Assembly (NCBI GenBank): GCA_022566315.1
Contig: JADFJC010000002.1
Span: 34,900 to 98,899, forward strand
DNA: 64,000 nucleotides
DNA from: Planctomycetota bacterium
Lineage (GTDB): Bacteria; Planctomycetota; Phycisphaerae; Sedimentisphaerales; Anaerobacaceae
Direction: 5' to 3'
Shown: positions 1 through 9,918 of the stretch, in pieces
Position numbering within the stretch: position 1 is the stretch's first letter
Layout of the letters: each line of letters starts with the position of its first letter
Notes under the pieces: generated by a model
The model's input: the letters and a program-made list of their open reading frames with translations, nothing else
Databases searched by the model: none
What the model was told of the DNA's origin: nothing
Made by a program: the position numbers and the translations under genes

Positions 1-415
1 TGCCGGCCCCTGGGCCGTTGGCCCATGCAACGAAATTCCGGGCCACCCCGCCCATAATGAACTTCGGCGTTTCCGTGGCGAACCGCGTGTCACGCCACCA
101 GCCCAGGCCGCCCTCGATATCGGAATACACTTTTTTGGCAGGCTTAGGACCGTCATACTGAGCGTGCATCCAGGTGCCGAACAGACCTGTTTGAAAACGA
201 CGCCCCGGATATTCCTGCAACAAAGGCCAGGCTGCTACATACATGGAGAACCCGGCGTTATACGTCTCTGGAACTTTATCGTGAGGGACGATCAGGTATC
301 CGGCCATCTCTCCTTTCTGAATCTCATTGGGGGCGCCGAGCACCGGTGCCAGGTGCAAGACGAACACGAGGGCCAGGCAGGAAGTGAACAATGTAAAAAA
401 CCTTTTTTTCAACAT
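1..415 (-). CDS. Secreted hypothetical protein (N-terminal part, runs off window)
   Basis: Minus-strand reading MLKKRFFTLFTSCLALVFVLHLAPVLGAPNEIQKGEMAGYLIVPHDKVPETYNAGFSMYVAAWPLLQEYPG... is open to the window edge; clear signal peptide; purine-rich ggaggttccctt before ATG. Absent from ORF track because it has no stop in the window. Confidence 0.75.
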   Translation of the reverse strand, partial: MLKKRFFTLFTSCLALVFVLHLAPVLGAPNEIQKGEMAGYLIVPHDKVPETYNAGFSMYVAAWPLLQEYPGRRFQTGLFGTWMHAQYDGPKPAKKVYSDIEGGLGWWRDTRFATETPKFIMGGVARNFVAWANGPGAG

Positions 416-753
416 AAGGGAACCTCCGGCAACTATTTTTCTTTCTTTATTTGCAGCGTCTAACGTAGAACTCTAAAAACATACAGCAGACAATGGACGT
501 CTGTCAAGCAGGGTTTTCGGGAATTATTCAGAACATGTGTACTTGTCAACCGGCATTTCCCATATACACTTCACTGAGACACTCCTGCTTGCCACAAGTC
601 CAATAGTACAAAGATTTCATCTCAATTGCAACAATTTTTCAGCACGCTCAACATACCATCTCGCAAGAAGCACTAAAAAACTCATGAAAAGCGATTGTGC
701 TGCCGATGGAATAGTAAGCATAATAGACTCCTTTCCGAACTTATTATCTTTAA

Positions 754-1026
754 CTAATAATAAGCATCGGCAAAAAGTGAAGCCATAGCACTTCCGCTTC
801 CCAGCACGAGAGCACTTTGCAGCCACCCGGGTCCTGTTTTGCCAAAATAACCCTTCCACCGCACCAGAAGGCCTTTGCCCTTAAGCTCTGCCAAATCAGC
901 CTTTTCTTTTGCAAGAACCTCAGGAGCCGATGCAGTGAACATCGGCAACCCTTTCACTACTTCATCCCCCCGAAAGGGGTCCCTTGTGGGACTGGCACAG
1001 TTCTGATCTCGTTGATCCTTCCTCAA
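754..1026 (-). pseudogene. Truncated N-terminus resembling an Nramp-like metal transporter
   Basis: ...GKGLLVRWKGYFGKTGPGWLQSALVLGSGSAMASLFADAYY* stops within what looks like the first TM segment. Confidence 0.4.
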
Positions 1027-1406
1027 TACAATATTCCTTTTCTTCCTGTTGCGCCGAGCGCAGCACGGCGAGTCGTCTGCTTTTCCGTGACTCGTGCGAC
1101 GAGCCGCCGGCAGAGGTACTCACAACTGCTCAAATATGATACCATCGTTCAGAATGAAGTCCAGGGCTTTTCCGTGACTCGTGACTCGTCCAACCGTAGC
1201 TGCTGTGTGAGAGCAGGGAGAGGTGAAGTGGTCATAAACAACAAAATAACTGTCCAATGATGACTTGACAATCCGCCCCAGGCGGATTCCGTATCGGGGC
1301 GGCCAAACAAAGGGCTTGAGATTTCGAGGAATAGCGCTATAGTATTGTAACATCAGACGGCACGTATGAATATTTGGACATGACGGCAGGTTACAGGAGA
1401 GAATCG

Positions 1407-2873
1407 ATGAAACGCAGGGAGTTCTTGAAGGCGTCGCTCGCAATCGGCTCGGCATTATCTTTGTCGGGTTCACGGGTACTGGGCGCAAATGATGATATTC
1501 GCATTGGCGTGATTGGAATCGGTTCATTCGTCAAGATCGGCGGCAAGGGACGAGGAGATATTCGGGACTTCCGAAAGATCCCGGGCGTCCGTGTTGTGGC
1601 TCTATGTGATTGTGATGAAAACCACCTCAACTATGAAGTGAACCAGTTCAGTAAGCGAGGTGAGAAGGTCAAGGCCTACAAGGATTTCCGCGACCTGTTG
1701 GATGACAAGGAAATCGATGCTGTCTCGATCACGACGCCGAACCATTGGCATTCATTGATGACTATCATGGCCTGTCAGGTGGGAAAAGATGTGTTCGTGC
1801 AAAAGCCCTCCTCGCACAACATCTTTGAGGGTCGCAAGATGGTCGAGGCCATGCGCAAGTACAATCGCGTGGTACAAGCCGTTCATGGACCTCGAAACAG
1901 CGGCGCGATTGCCGAATCACTCGAGTACATCTGGGCCGGTAACCTTGGGAAAATCAAGTGTGTGTACGGGATTAACTATAGGCCGCGGATGAGCATCGGC
2001 AAGGTAAATGGTCCCCAAGCCATACCCAGGTCGTGCGATTACGATCTCTGGTGCGGCCCGGCCCCTAAGAAACCACTAATGCGCAAGCACCTGCACTACG
2101 ACTGGCATTGGGACTGGGACACCGGTGACGGTGACCTTGGGAATATGGGTATTCATGCGATGGATGGGTGCCGATGGGCCTTACGGCAGAATGCGCTGCC
2201 GAAACGGGTGCTCAGCATTGGGGCGCGTCTGGGCTATGATGACGACGGCCAGACCCCCAATACCATGATATCCCTGTTGGATTACGAACCGGCTCCTATC
2301 ATTTTCGAAGTCCGCGGCCTGCCTCGGAATAGATCGTTCCGGCAATCGGATTGGAGCAAGAACAGCCGGCAGAGTATGGATGAGTTTCACGGGGTACGAA
2401 CAGGATTTGTAGTGCAATGCGAAGGTGGTTACGTGAAAGACGGCGCAGCTTTCGGCAATCACGGAAGGCTAATCAAAAAATTCACCCGCAAACAGCCCAA
2501 TTGCAAAGAGAACTTTATCAGCATCGTTCGCAGCCGTAAAACCAACGAGCTCCTGACGGATGCTCTCGAGGGACATCTCTCCTGTGGGCTGGTCCACATG
2601 GCGAACATCTCATATCAGGTGGGCAAGCACAAAACCAATAACGAAATCCGACAGGTCATTCGAAGCGAGACGGAACTCTCCGAGTCGTATGACCGTCTGA
2701 TTGACCATCTCTTAGCCAACCGATTTGACATCAACCAGGAATTGCTCGCCCTGAGTTCAATGCTGATTATGGACCCCGATAAAGAAAGATTCATCGGCCC
2801 GATGAGCAAAGAAGCGAACAGGCTGATTTCACGAGAATACCGCAAGCCATTCGTCGTATCTGCTAACGTGTGA
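1407..2873 (+). CDS. Gfo/Idh/MocA family oxidoreductase with Tat-like signal
   Basis: MKRREFLKASLAIGSALSLSGSRVLG twin-Arg leader, then IRIGVIGIGS NAD-binding fold and VFVQKPSSHN (E/Q-K-P motif). Start chosen at MKRREF rather than the upstream ATG at 1374. Confidence 0.88.
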   Translation: MKRREFLKASLAIGSALSLSGSRVLGANDDIRIGVIGIGSFVKIGGKGRGDIRDFRKIPGVRVVALCDCDENHLNYEVNQFSKRGEKVKAYKDFRDLLDDKEIDAVSITTPNHWHSLMTIMACQVGKDVFVQKPSSHNIFEGRKMVEAMRKYNRVVQAVHGPRNSGAIAESLEYIWAGNLGKIKCVYGINYRPRMSIGKVNGPQAIPRSCDYDLWCGPAPKKPLMRKHLHYDWHWDWDTGDGDLGNMGIHAMDGCRWALRQNALPKRVLSIGARLGYDDDGQTPNTMISLLDYEPAPIIFEVRGLPRNRSFRQSDWSKNSRQSMDEFHGVRTGFVVQCEGGYVKDGAAFGNHGRLIKKFTRKQPNCKENFISIVRSRKTNELLTDALEGHLSCGLVHMANISYQVGKHKTNNEIRQVIRSETELSESYDRLIDHLLANRFDINQELLALSSMLIMDPDKERFIGPMSKEANRLISREYRKPFVVSANV

Positions 2874-3414
2874 TAGTTGACGGAACGTTCACATAGATGA
2901 GTCTGGCCGGCGTCTGTTGACGATCCATTTGTCTCCCGGAAAAACACTCGTCCTGTCCAAATGCTGGAACAGACCAGGGCGATAGCGGCGTCTGCGTGGT
3001 TTGGGACTTGTTTTCTTATCTATTTCTGTTATGCTCCAGTTTCAGATTTTGTTTGATTGCGTTGAAAAAAATATGAATAGCTCGAAAGATTTCCCTTGAC
3101 GAGAGAGTTGCTCATCTGGTATAAATAAGATGAATGAAGTTTATGGATTTTGGCTTTCCTGAGGACAAAATCCTGGGCAAAGCATACAAACTGTCCTGGC
3201 TGGAAGGTCAAAATATAAGAGGGCAAAGTGCAAAGTTTCCTGGGCTTTGCGCTTGGCAGATGGAATCTATACATATCAGTTAACGGTCGATGTTGGACCT
3301 TTGAAGGAAGGAGGTAGTGTCAAGTCGTAAGACTCATCTTGGGCAGATGATGTAGTGAGTGTGATAATTGTTATCGGCCGTTTTTATTTTAAACCTTTTT
3401 GAAGGAGAACTACT

Positions 3415-3533
3415 ATGTCTAATAAATTGATTTTTTAGTTTCTTTTGTTTTGGTATTGGGTTTTGCTGCCGGCACGGCGCTTGCTGAGCTGGTTGCCTAC
3501 TACCCCCTGAATGAGAGAAGTCAATTGAGTTAA
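3415..3533 (+). pseudogene. Remnant of a LamG-type secreted protein (signal peptide + first strand)
   Basis: Adding one T to the gattttttag homopolymer gives MSNKLIFLVSFVLVLGFAAGTALAELVAYYPLNERSQLS*: a signal peptide followed by the AYYPLNE start typical of LamG/ConA-like domains. Preceded by gaaggagaa RBS. Confidence 0.6.
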
Positions 3534-3565
3534 TCCCTAAGGGATGATAGTGAGGAGTAAGTATT

Positions 3566-6500
3566 ATGAAAAATCGAATAGTTTGGTTGACAGCAGTTTT
3601 GTTGATAGGACTCGTGGGAGTCAGTCCAAGCCACGCACAAGACGTCGTAAATCTACTGGATAATGGTGGCCTTGAGGACGGTGTCACGGACCCGTGGAGC
3701 ACATATGGTGACGCTACCTTAGAAGTGGTTACAGAATTGGTGGGCGCAGCAGTACCCGAAGATCCGATTGAGGGAACGTATGCCTTGCATGTTACGGTTA
3801 ACTCAGCAGGTGCAAATTCCTGGGATGCCGGTCTGCAGCACGCACAACGTGTTTTTGAAAATGGCAAGCATTACACTCTTTCGGTCTTTATGAAATCCAA
3901 GTCAGGTGACCTGCAGATCCGTCTCAAGCCGGAACGTGGAGCAGACCCGTGGGAGGGATATGGTGAACAGGAATTCTTCATAACTGAAGAATGGGCGGAA
4001 TATAGCGTAACAACTCCTGTTTTTACTGCGGATGTGGATCCAGGGGCCATCACATTCCACATCGCTTTTACAGCCGGTGATTTCTGGGTAGACGCCGCAA
4101 GATGGTACGAAGGCGACTATGTCGAACCATCTTTCAAACCAAGACTTACGGCTGCTGACCCCAGTCCTGAAGACGGCGTTGTTGACGTACCTCGCGATAC
4201 GGTACTGAGTTGGGCACCGAGCTCGCTTGCCGACACGCACAACGTGTACTTCGGCACCGTCTTTGATGATGTCAATAATGCCACCGCCAGTACGGCGAGC
4301 CAAGCGGGTACAACTTACGATCCCGACGGCCTTCTCGAATTCGGCCAGACCTATTACTGGCGGATAGATGAAGTCAATGCACCGCCGGACTCCACCGCGT
4401 TCAAAGGCGACGTGTGGAGCTTCACCGTCGAGCCTTTTGTTTATCCGATTGCGAACATCATCGCCACGGCTTCCAGCTCTGCCGACGGGAGCGATCCGGC
4501 CGACACTATCAACGGCTCCGGACTGGATGCCGACGACCTGCACTCGATGGCCGCGACGGACATGTGGCAGAGCGATCTGGATGGACCCGAGCCGGTCTGG
4601 ATCCAGTACGAGTTCGACAGGGCCTACAAGCTCACCGAGATGTGGGTTTGGAACTACAACATGCAGTTCGAGAACTTTCTGGGCTTCGGGTTCAAGGATG
4701 TTACCATCGAGCACTCTGTCGATGGCGTTGATTGGACGGCACTGGGCGATTACGAATTTGTCCAAAGCCCCGGCCAGCCCGGCCTGGCCCACAACACCAC
4801 CATCGACCTTGGCGGTCTGGTGGCGCAGTACATCCGGTTGACCGCCAACACCAATTGGACGACGATACAGTCGGGGTCGGCTGGTCTGAGCGAAGTCCGC
4901 ATCTACCAGCTGCCTGTCCATGCGAGAGAGCCGCAGCCGGCTTCGGGAGAATCCGACGTGGTGCTGGATGCCGTTCTTGGTTGGCGACCGGGAAGAGAGG
5001 CCGTCTCGCACGAGGTGTATCTCAGCAACGACGAGCAGGCCGTCATTGATGGTACGGCGCTTGCCACTGCAGTGAGCGAGAACCTCTATCAGCCCGCTCC
5101 TCTTGACTTTGGACAGACTTACTACTGGAAGATTAATGAGGTCAATGAGGCTGCGAGCCCCAGAGCCTGGGAAGGTGACGTTTGGAACTTTTCCACCATA
5201 GAGTACTTTGTCGTGGAGGATTTTGAGGACTACAACGACTATCCACCAGACGAGATATGGGCCACGTGGATAGACGGATATGGCGTCCCGGAAAACGGCG
5301 CCACAGTAGGTTATCCTAATCCGGATTGGAATCTGGACGAGCATTATGCTGAGACAACGATCGTTCACGGCGGCGCCCAGGCGATGCCACTCTTTTACAG
5401 CAACACCGGCGTCGCAGCATATTCAGAGGCCGAGCGGACATGGAATACGCCTCAAGACTGGACGGTCAACGGGGCCGATACCCTGACGCTGTGGTTCCGC
5501 GGCCATCCAGCTCCTGTCGGCAGCTTCGTAGAGGGGCAGGTTGGCGCCTACACGATGACCGCCTCCACTGGAGATATCTGGGACACGTCCGATGCGTTCC
5601 ACTTCGCCTACCTGCGGTTATCAGGCGCAGGGACGATTCAAGCGCAGGTACTCAGCATCGATAACACCCACCAATATGCCAAGACGGGAGTGATGATTCG
5701 CGATACGCTGGATGCAGACTCGGCGCATGCCATGGTGGTCATCCACGCCGGTGGTGGAGTTGCCTTCCAGCGTCGTGTTACCATAGGCGCTACTACCCTC
5801 CAGGATAACCAAGCCGGGATTAACGCACCGGTGTGGGTGAAATTGGAGCGTACCACGGGAGGCGTGTTCAGTGCCTGGTATTCAACTGACGGAACTACCT
5901 GGCAAGCGCTGGGCGTCCCAGAGTCGATCCCAATGGCTTTAGATGTGTATATAGGTTTGCCCTTGACCAGCAATGATGTTACTCTAACGTGCCAGGCTGA
6001 ATTCTCCGACGTCCAGATCACCGGGGCGGTTAGTCAGCAGTGGACGAACCAGAATATCGGGATACTCACCAACACTGCTGAGCCGATGTATGTGACTGTA
6101 GCCGACAGCACTGGCGCAACTGCGACAGTCTACCACGATGATCCAAATGCAGCACAGATAGCAACCTATACGGAATGGTCTATCGACCTGCAAGCAATCG
6201 CAGATCAGGGCGTGAACGTGGCGGCTGTCAGTAAGCTCTCCATTGGTGTGGGTGACAAGAACAATCCGCAACCGAATGCCTTCGGGACACTCTACATCGA
6301 CGACATCTCGGTCGGCCATCCCATGGCCATACTCATACCACCCGGAACCAATCTGCTGACTAATGGTGGCTTTGAGGACGGTGTTATTGATCCGTGGGGT
6401 TTCTGGGGCGACGCTACCGCAGAAGTGGTTACAGAATTGGTGGGCGCAGCGGTCCCCGAAGATCCGATTGAGGGAGACTCTGCTCTGCATATTACGGTTA

Positions 6501-7396
6501 ACTCAGCAGGTGCAAATGACTGGGATTATGGCCTGAACCAGGGAGGATATGTTTTTGAAGCAGGCAAGAAGTACACTGTTTCGGCCTTTCTCAAGTGCAA
6601 GGAAGGTACACTGGATTTCCGTATCAAGCCGGAACTGGCAGCAGCTCCATGGTCGGGATATGGTGAGCAGGTCTTCACCATGACTGACACATGGGCGGAA
6701 TATAGCGTAACAACTCCTGTTTTTGCTGAGGACACGAGTCCAGCGAGCATCACATTCCACATAGCTTTTGCAGCTGCTGAATTTTGGGTAGATGGCATAA
6801 GATTTTACGAAGGCGACTATGTCCCGCCCTCAGGCGCGCCTACGCTTACGCCTACGGTCTTCGATTTCGAGACGGGTGCTCAAGGCTGGGGAGACCTCAA
6901 AGACGGCACAGCGGTGACCGTTTCGGCCGAGACACACAGCGGCGGCGGCAGCCAATCCCTGTCCGCCACGATTGACGAGGCCGCACATGAACAGCAGGAA
7001 GGCGGCTGGGCTTCGCCACGGGTCTTTACAGTCGACCAAGCTGATGTTGCCGCGGGCGGTTATAGTACCCTGTCGTTCTGGTATCGCGTTGATGATCCCG
7101 ATCTTAACGGCGGAAACTTTGTCCTCCACTGGATATCGAGCACCGAATCCTGGAGTGGCGGCGGTTGGTACGGTAACGGGCTCTGGGGCGTGTTGATTGC
7201 CGACAGCCAATGGCACCAGCAAACAGCCGACCTCTCGATCCTCGGCGAGGCCGCAGGTGGCTGGCAAGGCACGTGGGGTGACCTGGGAGCCTGGGAGTTC
7301 AGAGGCGATCTGCTCTACTCATTTGAGATCGTCGTTTCGCCCACTGATAACACCACTGGCAGCAACATCTACCTCGATGATGTCGTGTTGGAATGA
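3566..7396 (+). CDS. Large secreted multidomain protein: two near-identical CBM-like modules, Fn3-like segments, F5/8 type C-like domain
   Basis: Signal peptide MKNRIVWLTAVLLIGLVGVSPSHAQ; NGGLEDGVTDPW... and NGGFEDGVIDPW... modules; PIANIIATASS...YIRLTANTNW discoidin-like; HNVYFGT/TYYWRIDEVN segments. Confidence 0.85.
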   Translation: MKNRIVWLTAVLLIGLVGVSPSHAQDVVNLLDNGGLEDGVTDPWSTYGDATLEVVTELVGAAVPEDPIEGTYALHVTVNSAGANSWDAGLQHAQRVFENGKHYTLSVFMKSKSGDLQIRLKPERGADPWEGYGEQEFFITEEWAEYSVTTPVFTADVDPGAITFHIAFTAGDFWVDAARWYEGDYVEPSFKPRLTAADPSPEDGVVDVPRDTVLSWAPSSLADTHNVYFGTVFDDVNNATASTASQAGTTYDPDGLLEFGQTYYWRIDEVNAPPDSTAFKGDVWSFTVEPFVYPIANIIATASSSADGSDPADTINGSGLDADDLHSMAATDMWQSDLDGPEPVWIQYEFDRAYKLTEMWVWNYNMQFENFLGFGFKDVTIEHSVDGVDWTALGDYEFVQSPGQPGLAHNTTIDLGGLVAQYIRLTANTNWTTIQSGSAGLSEVRIYQLPVHAREPQPASGESDVVLDAVLGWRPGREAVSHEVYLSNDEQAVIDGTALATAVSENLYQPAPLDFGQTYYWKINEVNEAASPRAWEGDVWNFSTIEYFVVEDFEDYNDYPPDEIWATWIDGYGVPENGATVGYPNPDWNLDEHYAETTIVHGGAQAMPLFYSNTGVAAYSEAERTWNTPQDWTVNGADTLTLWFRGHPAPVGSFVEGQVGAYTMTASTGDIWDTSDAFHFAYLRLSGAGTIQAQVLSIDNTHQYAKTGVMIRDTLDADSAHAMVVIHAGGGVAFQRRVTIGATTLQDNQAGINAPVWVKLERTTGGVFSAWYSTDGTTWQALGVPESIPMALDVYIGLPLTSNDVTLTCQAEFSDVQITGAVSQQWTNQNIGILTNTAEPMYVTVADSTGATATVYHDDPNAAQIATYTEWSIDLQAIADQGVNVAAVSKLSIGVGDKNNPQPNAFGTLYIDDISVGHPMAILIPPGTNLLTNGGFEDGVIDPWGFWGDATAEVVTELVGAAVPEDPIEGDSALHITVNSAGANDWDYGLNQGGYVFEAGKKYTVSAFLKCKEGTLDFRIKPELAAAPWSGYGEQVFTMTDTWAEYSVTTPVFAEDTSPASITFHIAFAAAEFWVDGIRFYEGDYVPPSGAPTLTPTVFDFETGAQGWGDLKDGTAVTVSAETHSGGGSQSLSATIDEAAHEQQEGGWASPRVFTVDQADVAAGGYSTLSFWYRVDDPDLNGGNFVLHWISSTESWSGGGWYGNGLWGVLIADSQWHQQTADLSILGEAAGGWQGTWGDLGAWEFRGDLLYSFEIVVSPTDNTTGSNIYLDDVVLE
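3661..4125 (+). repeat. CBM-like module copy 1 (internal direct duplication)
   Basis: Aligns without indels to 6361-6825 at an exact 2700-bp offset; long identical runs such as agaagtggttacagaattggtgggcgcagc and cccgaagatccgattgaggga. Confidence 0.85.
6361..6825 (+). repeat. CBM-like module copy 2 (internal direct duplication)
   Basis: See 3661-4125. Confidence 0.85.
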
Positions 7397-7524
7397 GCAT
7401 AGTACGATAGCTCTTCATTGAGCTAGAAGATTTTGCACCAGTTCGGGGCGCCTGTGCTGATTTAGTTCGGCACAGGCAGCCCCACGCGTTTACGTGGGTG
7501 CTTCCTGAATCACTGACGTCAGCG

Positions 7525-7644
7525 ATTGCCGGGACTGACGGGAACATCTGGTGGTTCGAGCTGGCGCTCATCTCGAACATGGATGGCGCATCGGTAACGA
7601 AGTTTTACATCGACAACATCCAGTTGATATATGAGGCTCCGTAA
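7525..7644 (+). pseudogene. Orphan C-terminal fragment of a CBM/secreted protein
   Basis: In-frame IAGTDGNIWWFELALISNMDGASVTKFYIDNIQLIYEAP*, closely resembling the ...YLDDVVLE end of such modules; no upstream start or body. Confidence 0.55.
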
Positions 7645-7711
7645 TCTCTGGGAGTTTTGTCGATCAGGTTTCCTGTTGAATAAGCAGGTTCCCGATCGAA
7701 GGTGATTAAAC

Positions 7712-7743
7712 AGGCCCACGCCCGAAACATCGGGCGTGGGTCT
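7712..7743. terminator. Strong stem-loop, putative terminator
   Basis: CCCACGCCCGA-AACA-TCGGGCGTGGG (11-bp perfect stem, extendable to 14 with AGG/TCT including one G-T). No long T tract. Confidence 0.55.
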
Positions 7744-7886
7744 GTGTTCATAATGGGCCACGCTTATCAATGAAGTTAATTTAATGACCGATAAACGGCC
7801 CAAAATATGAAATTTGGCTGATTTTTCGGTTATTGTAGGGGTCTTGCGGGCACATGCCGTTTTTTGCTTTTTTTGGAATTATGCTC

Positions 7887-7915
7887 TTGATAAAAACAGC
7901 CGAAAAATGTATAAT
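7887..7915 (+). promoter_or_regulatory. Consensus sigma-70-type promoter upstream of the EPS locus
   Basis: TTGATA - 17 bp - TATAAT. Confidence 0.6.
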
Positions 7916-8046
7916 AATACTATTGTTTGCAGCCTTAAGGAGGAGGCATTCCAAAGTTTCTTTCTCAGCGGAGAGCGGTGTACCATCGTGGCGGAAGTAA
8001 CGTTACTTTTTTTTAGCTTTAGAATACTACTTTAAGGCTATATCCT

Positions 8047-8814
8047 TTGATGTATCCGATTGGATATAACTATTCGATGCGAGCGGCAACAGGTAAAACC
8101 CCACTATGGTTCATTTGGATTTTAGCTGTTCTGCTTTTGGTATCCGCCGGCATAACTTACCGTGTTCTGGCAACCGGCTTGAAGCGTATCGTTGATACCG
8201 CCATCACGCTGCCTGTACCTCTGAGTGCTTTCCCCTCGCAAATTGGCAACTGGGTCGGCAAAGATTTGTCCATTCCTAATATTACTAAGGAATATATGGA
8301 GAAGAACTTTGCGGATGATTTTGTGAGCAGACGATATGTTAACTCTGTAACCAAGACATGGGCCGATGTTTATATCGTATATTGCTCGTCCCGCCCAGGG
8401 GGCATACTGGGTCATCGACCTCGGGTGTGCTATCCCGGATATGGCTGGATCCATGATGGTACAGAACCCTTGCAATTTATCTCGCGAGCCGGCCGACAAA
8501 TACCTTGTTTGATACATCGCTTCCATAAGCCCGCTCCAATGAACGAGCAGAAAGTTGTCCTGAACTTCTACATCTTGAACGGCCAGCTTACGGCTGATGA
8601 GAATGATTTTTCCGGCCTACTTGGTCGAAGACCCAACATTGCCGGAGACTGGGCTCGGTACGTGGCACAGGTTCAGATAAGCTCGGTGCTGGAGAATTCC
8701 ATCAGAACGATAGCGAAGGATGTAACAGACTTGGTTCTGGATTATCTCCCTGACCGGAATGGCAAAGTCCGTGCGGTTGAATATAGCGACATCATAGATG
8801 ATGTTTTGAAATAG
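8047..8814 (+). CDS. EpsI-type exosortase-associated protein (DUF3485-like)
   Basis: N-terminal TM; VYIVYCSSRPGGILGHRPRVCYPGYGW signature region; followed by LNFYILNGQLTAD. Start could be the internal ATG at 8077. Confidence 0.85.
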   Translation: MMYPIGYNYSMRAATGKTPLWFIWILAVLLLVSAGITYRVLATGLKRIVDTAITLPVPLSAFPSQIGNWVGKDLSIPNITKEYMEKNFADDFVSRRYVNSVTKTWADVYIVYCSSRPGGILGHRPRVCYPGYGWIHDGTEPLQFISRAGRQIPCLIHRFHKPAPMNEQKVVLNFYILNGQLTADENDFSGLLGRRPNIAGDWARYVAQVQISSVLENSIRTIAKDVTDLVLDYLPDRNGKVRAVEYSDIIDDVLK

Positions 8815-9045
8815 AGCGGTCCATTGCCGGTGAGAGCAGCATTGGATAGTGGCATAAGTTGTGTTGTTACTGGAAGTTACATTGATTTTTTCAATGCAAC
8901 CGACGGGGACGGAGTATAGCTGTAGTAAATTTCTCTGATAACAAGACCCTATTCTAAGGCCTGATTTAATTCACGTTTTCCGGAGTATAAAAAAAGGTAC
9001 ATTTTGACAGAATAATTGTCGAGGCTGAGTTTTTTGGTGTGATTT

Positions 9046-9915
9046 ATGGAAACATCGCGAGCAGAATATACAAAGCATATCCAAGAGGTCGTATATACGC
9101 CTGATGCCCATTTAGGCTTTGGGTGGCACGTGTGGCGAGAGATGGCACGTGAGCTTATCCAGAGCCGGGAATTAATGTGGCGGCTTTTCCTGCGCGACCT
9201 GTCCGCTCGCTATCGGCAATCGGTGTTCGGTTATGTCTGGGCGGTAATGCCCGCTATTGTTACCGTTGTTACTTTCACCTATTTGAAGAGTTCCGGGACA
9301 CTGCCCATTGGGGAAACAAATATACCTTACCCGGCCTATGTGCTTTTAGGCATGTCAGTATGGCAACTGTTCGCCACCGGGCTAACCAGAACCACACAGT
9401 CTCTGGTACAAGCCAGGGACATTATCACAAAGATCAATTTTGCGCGGGAGACGTTGGTTCTTGCCGCCTTTGGTGAATCTATATTTAATTTCCTGATACG
9501 AATCGTGTTGATTGGAGTGGTTTTTGCCTGGTTCCGAGTGGTACCGGCGTGGACAATTATCTTCGTGCCTTTCGTGTTAATTCCTTTGGCGCTGATGACA
9601 GTGGGTTTTGGCTTCATACTGTCTATAGCTAATGGAGTCTTTCGAGACATCGGCAATTCGCTGACGCTGGTGCTGACCTTCGCAATGTTCCTGACGCCGG
9701 TCATATATCCACCACCTACGCAATGGCCGAAGGTACTTATCAACTACCTGAACCCGATCAGCCCCTTCATCATTGCCACGCGAGACCTAATAACAAAAGG
9801 CACACTCAGCCAGCCGGATGAGCTGCTATGGGTCAGCGTTTTTAGCTTGATAGTCTTTTTAGTCGCCTGGCGTATCTTTCATCTGGCGATGCCCCGTATC
9901 GCAGAAAGGGTATAA
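9046..9915 (+). CDS. ABC-2 type polysaccharide export permease (Wzm-like)
   Basis: REMARELIQSRELMWRLFLRDLSARYRQSVFGYVWAVMPA...; six-TM profile; followed directly by the ATPase. Confidence 0.9.
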   Translation: METSRAEYTKHIQEVVYTPDAHLGFGWHVWREMARELIQSRELMWRLFLRDLSARYRQSVFGYVWAVMPAIVTVVTFTYLKSSGTLPIGETNIPYPAYVLLGMSVWQLFATGLTRTTQSLVQARDIITKINFARETLVLAAFGESIFNFLIRIVLIGVVFAWFRVVPAWTIIFVPFVLIPLALMTVGFGFILSIANGVFRDIGNSLTLVLTFAMFLTPVIYPPPTQWPKVLINYLNPISPFIIATRDLITKGTLSQPDELLWVSVFSLIVFLVAWRIFHLAMPRIAERV

Positions 9916-9918
9916 GAT

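Noticed and set aside
1120-1527. 135-aa minus-strand ORF overlapping the oxidoreductase start
   Set aside because: No domain, no convincing RBS, overlaps a clear gene.
4368-5049. Several 100-160-aa plus-strand ORFs inside the 1276-aa gene
   Set aside because: Alternative frames of a GC-rich coding region; no RBS and no domain.
3902-5368. 488-aa minus-strand ORF
   Set aside because: Shadow ORF antisense to the well-supported secreted CBM/F5-8C protein; no recognisable domain, Arg/Val/Ile-rich reading typical of antisense frames.
8815-9045. Possible riboswitch/leader between epsI and wzm
   Set aside because: No recognised aptamer core or clear long stem found by eye.
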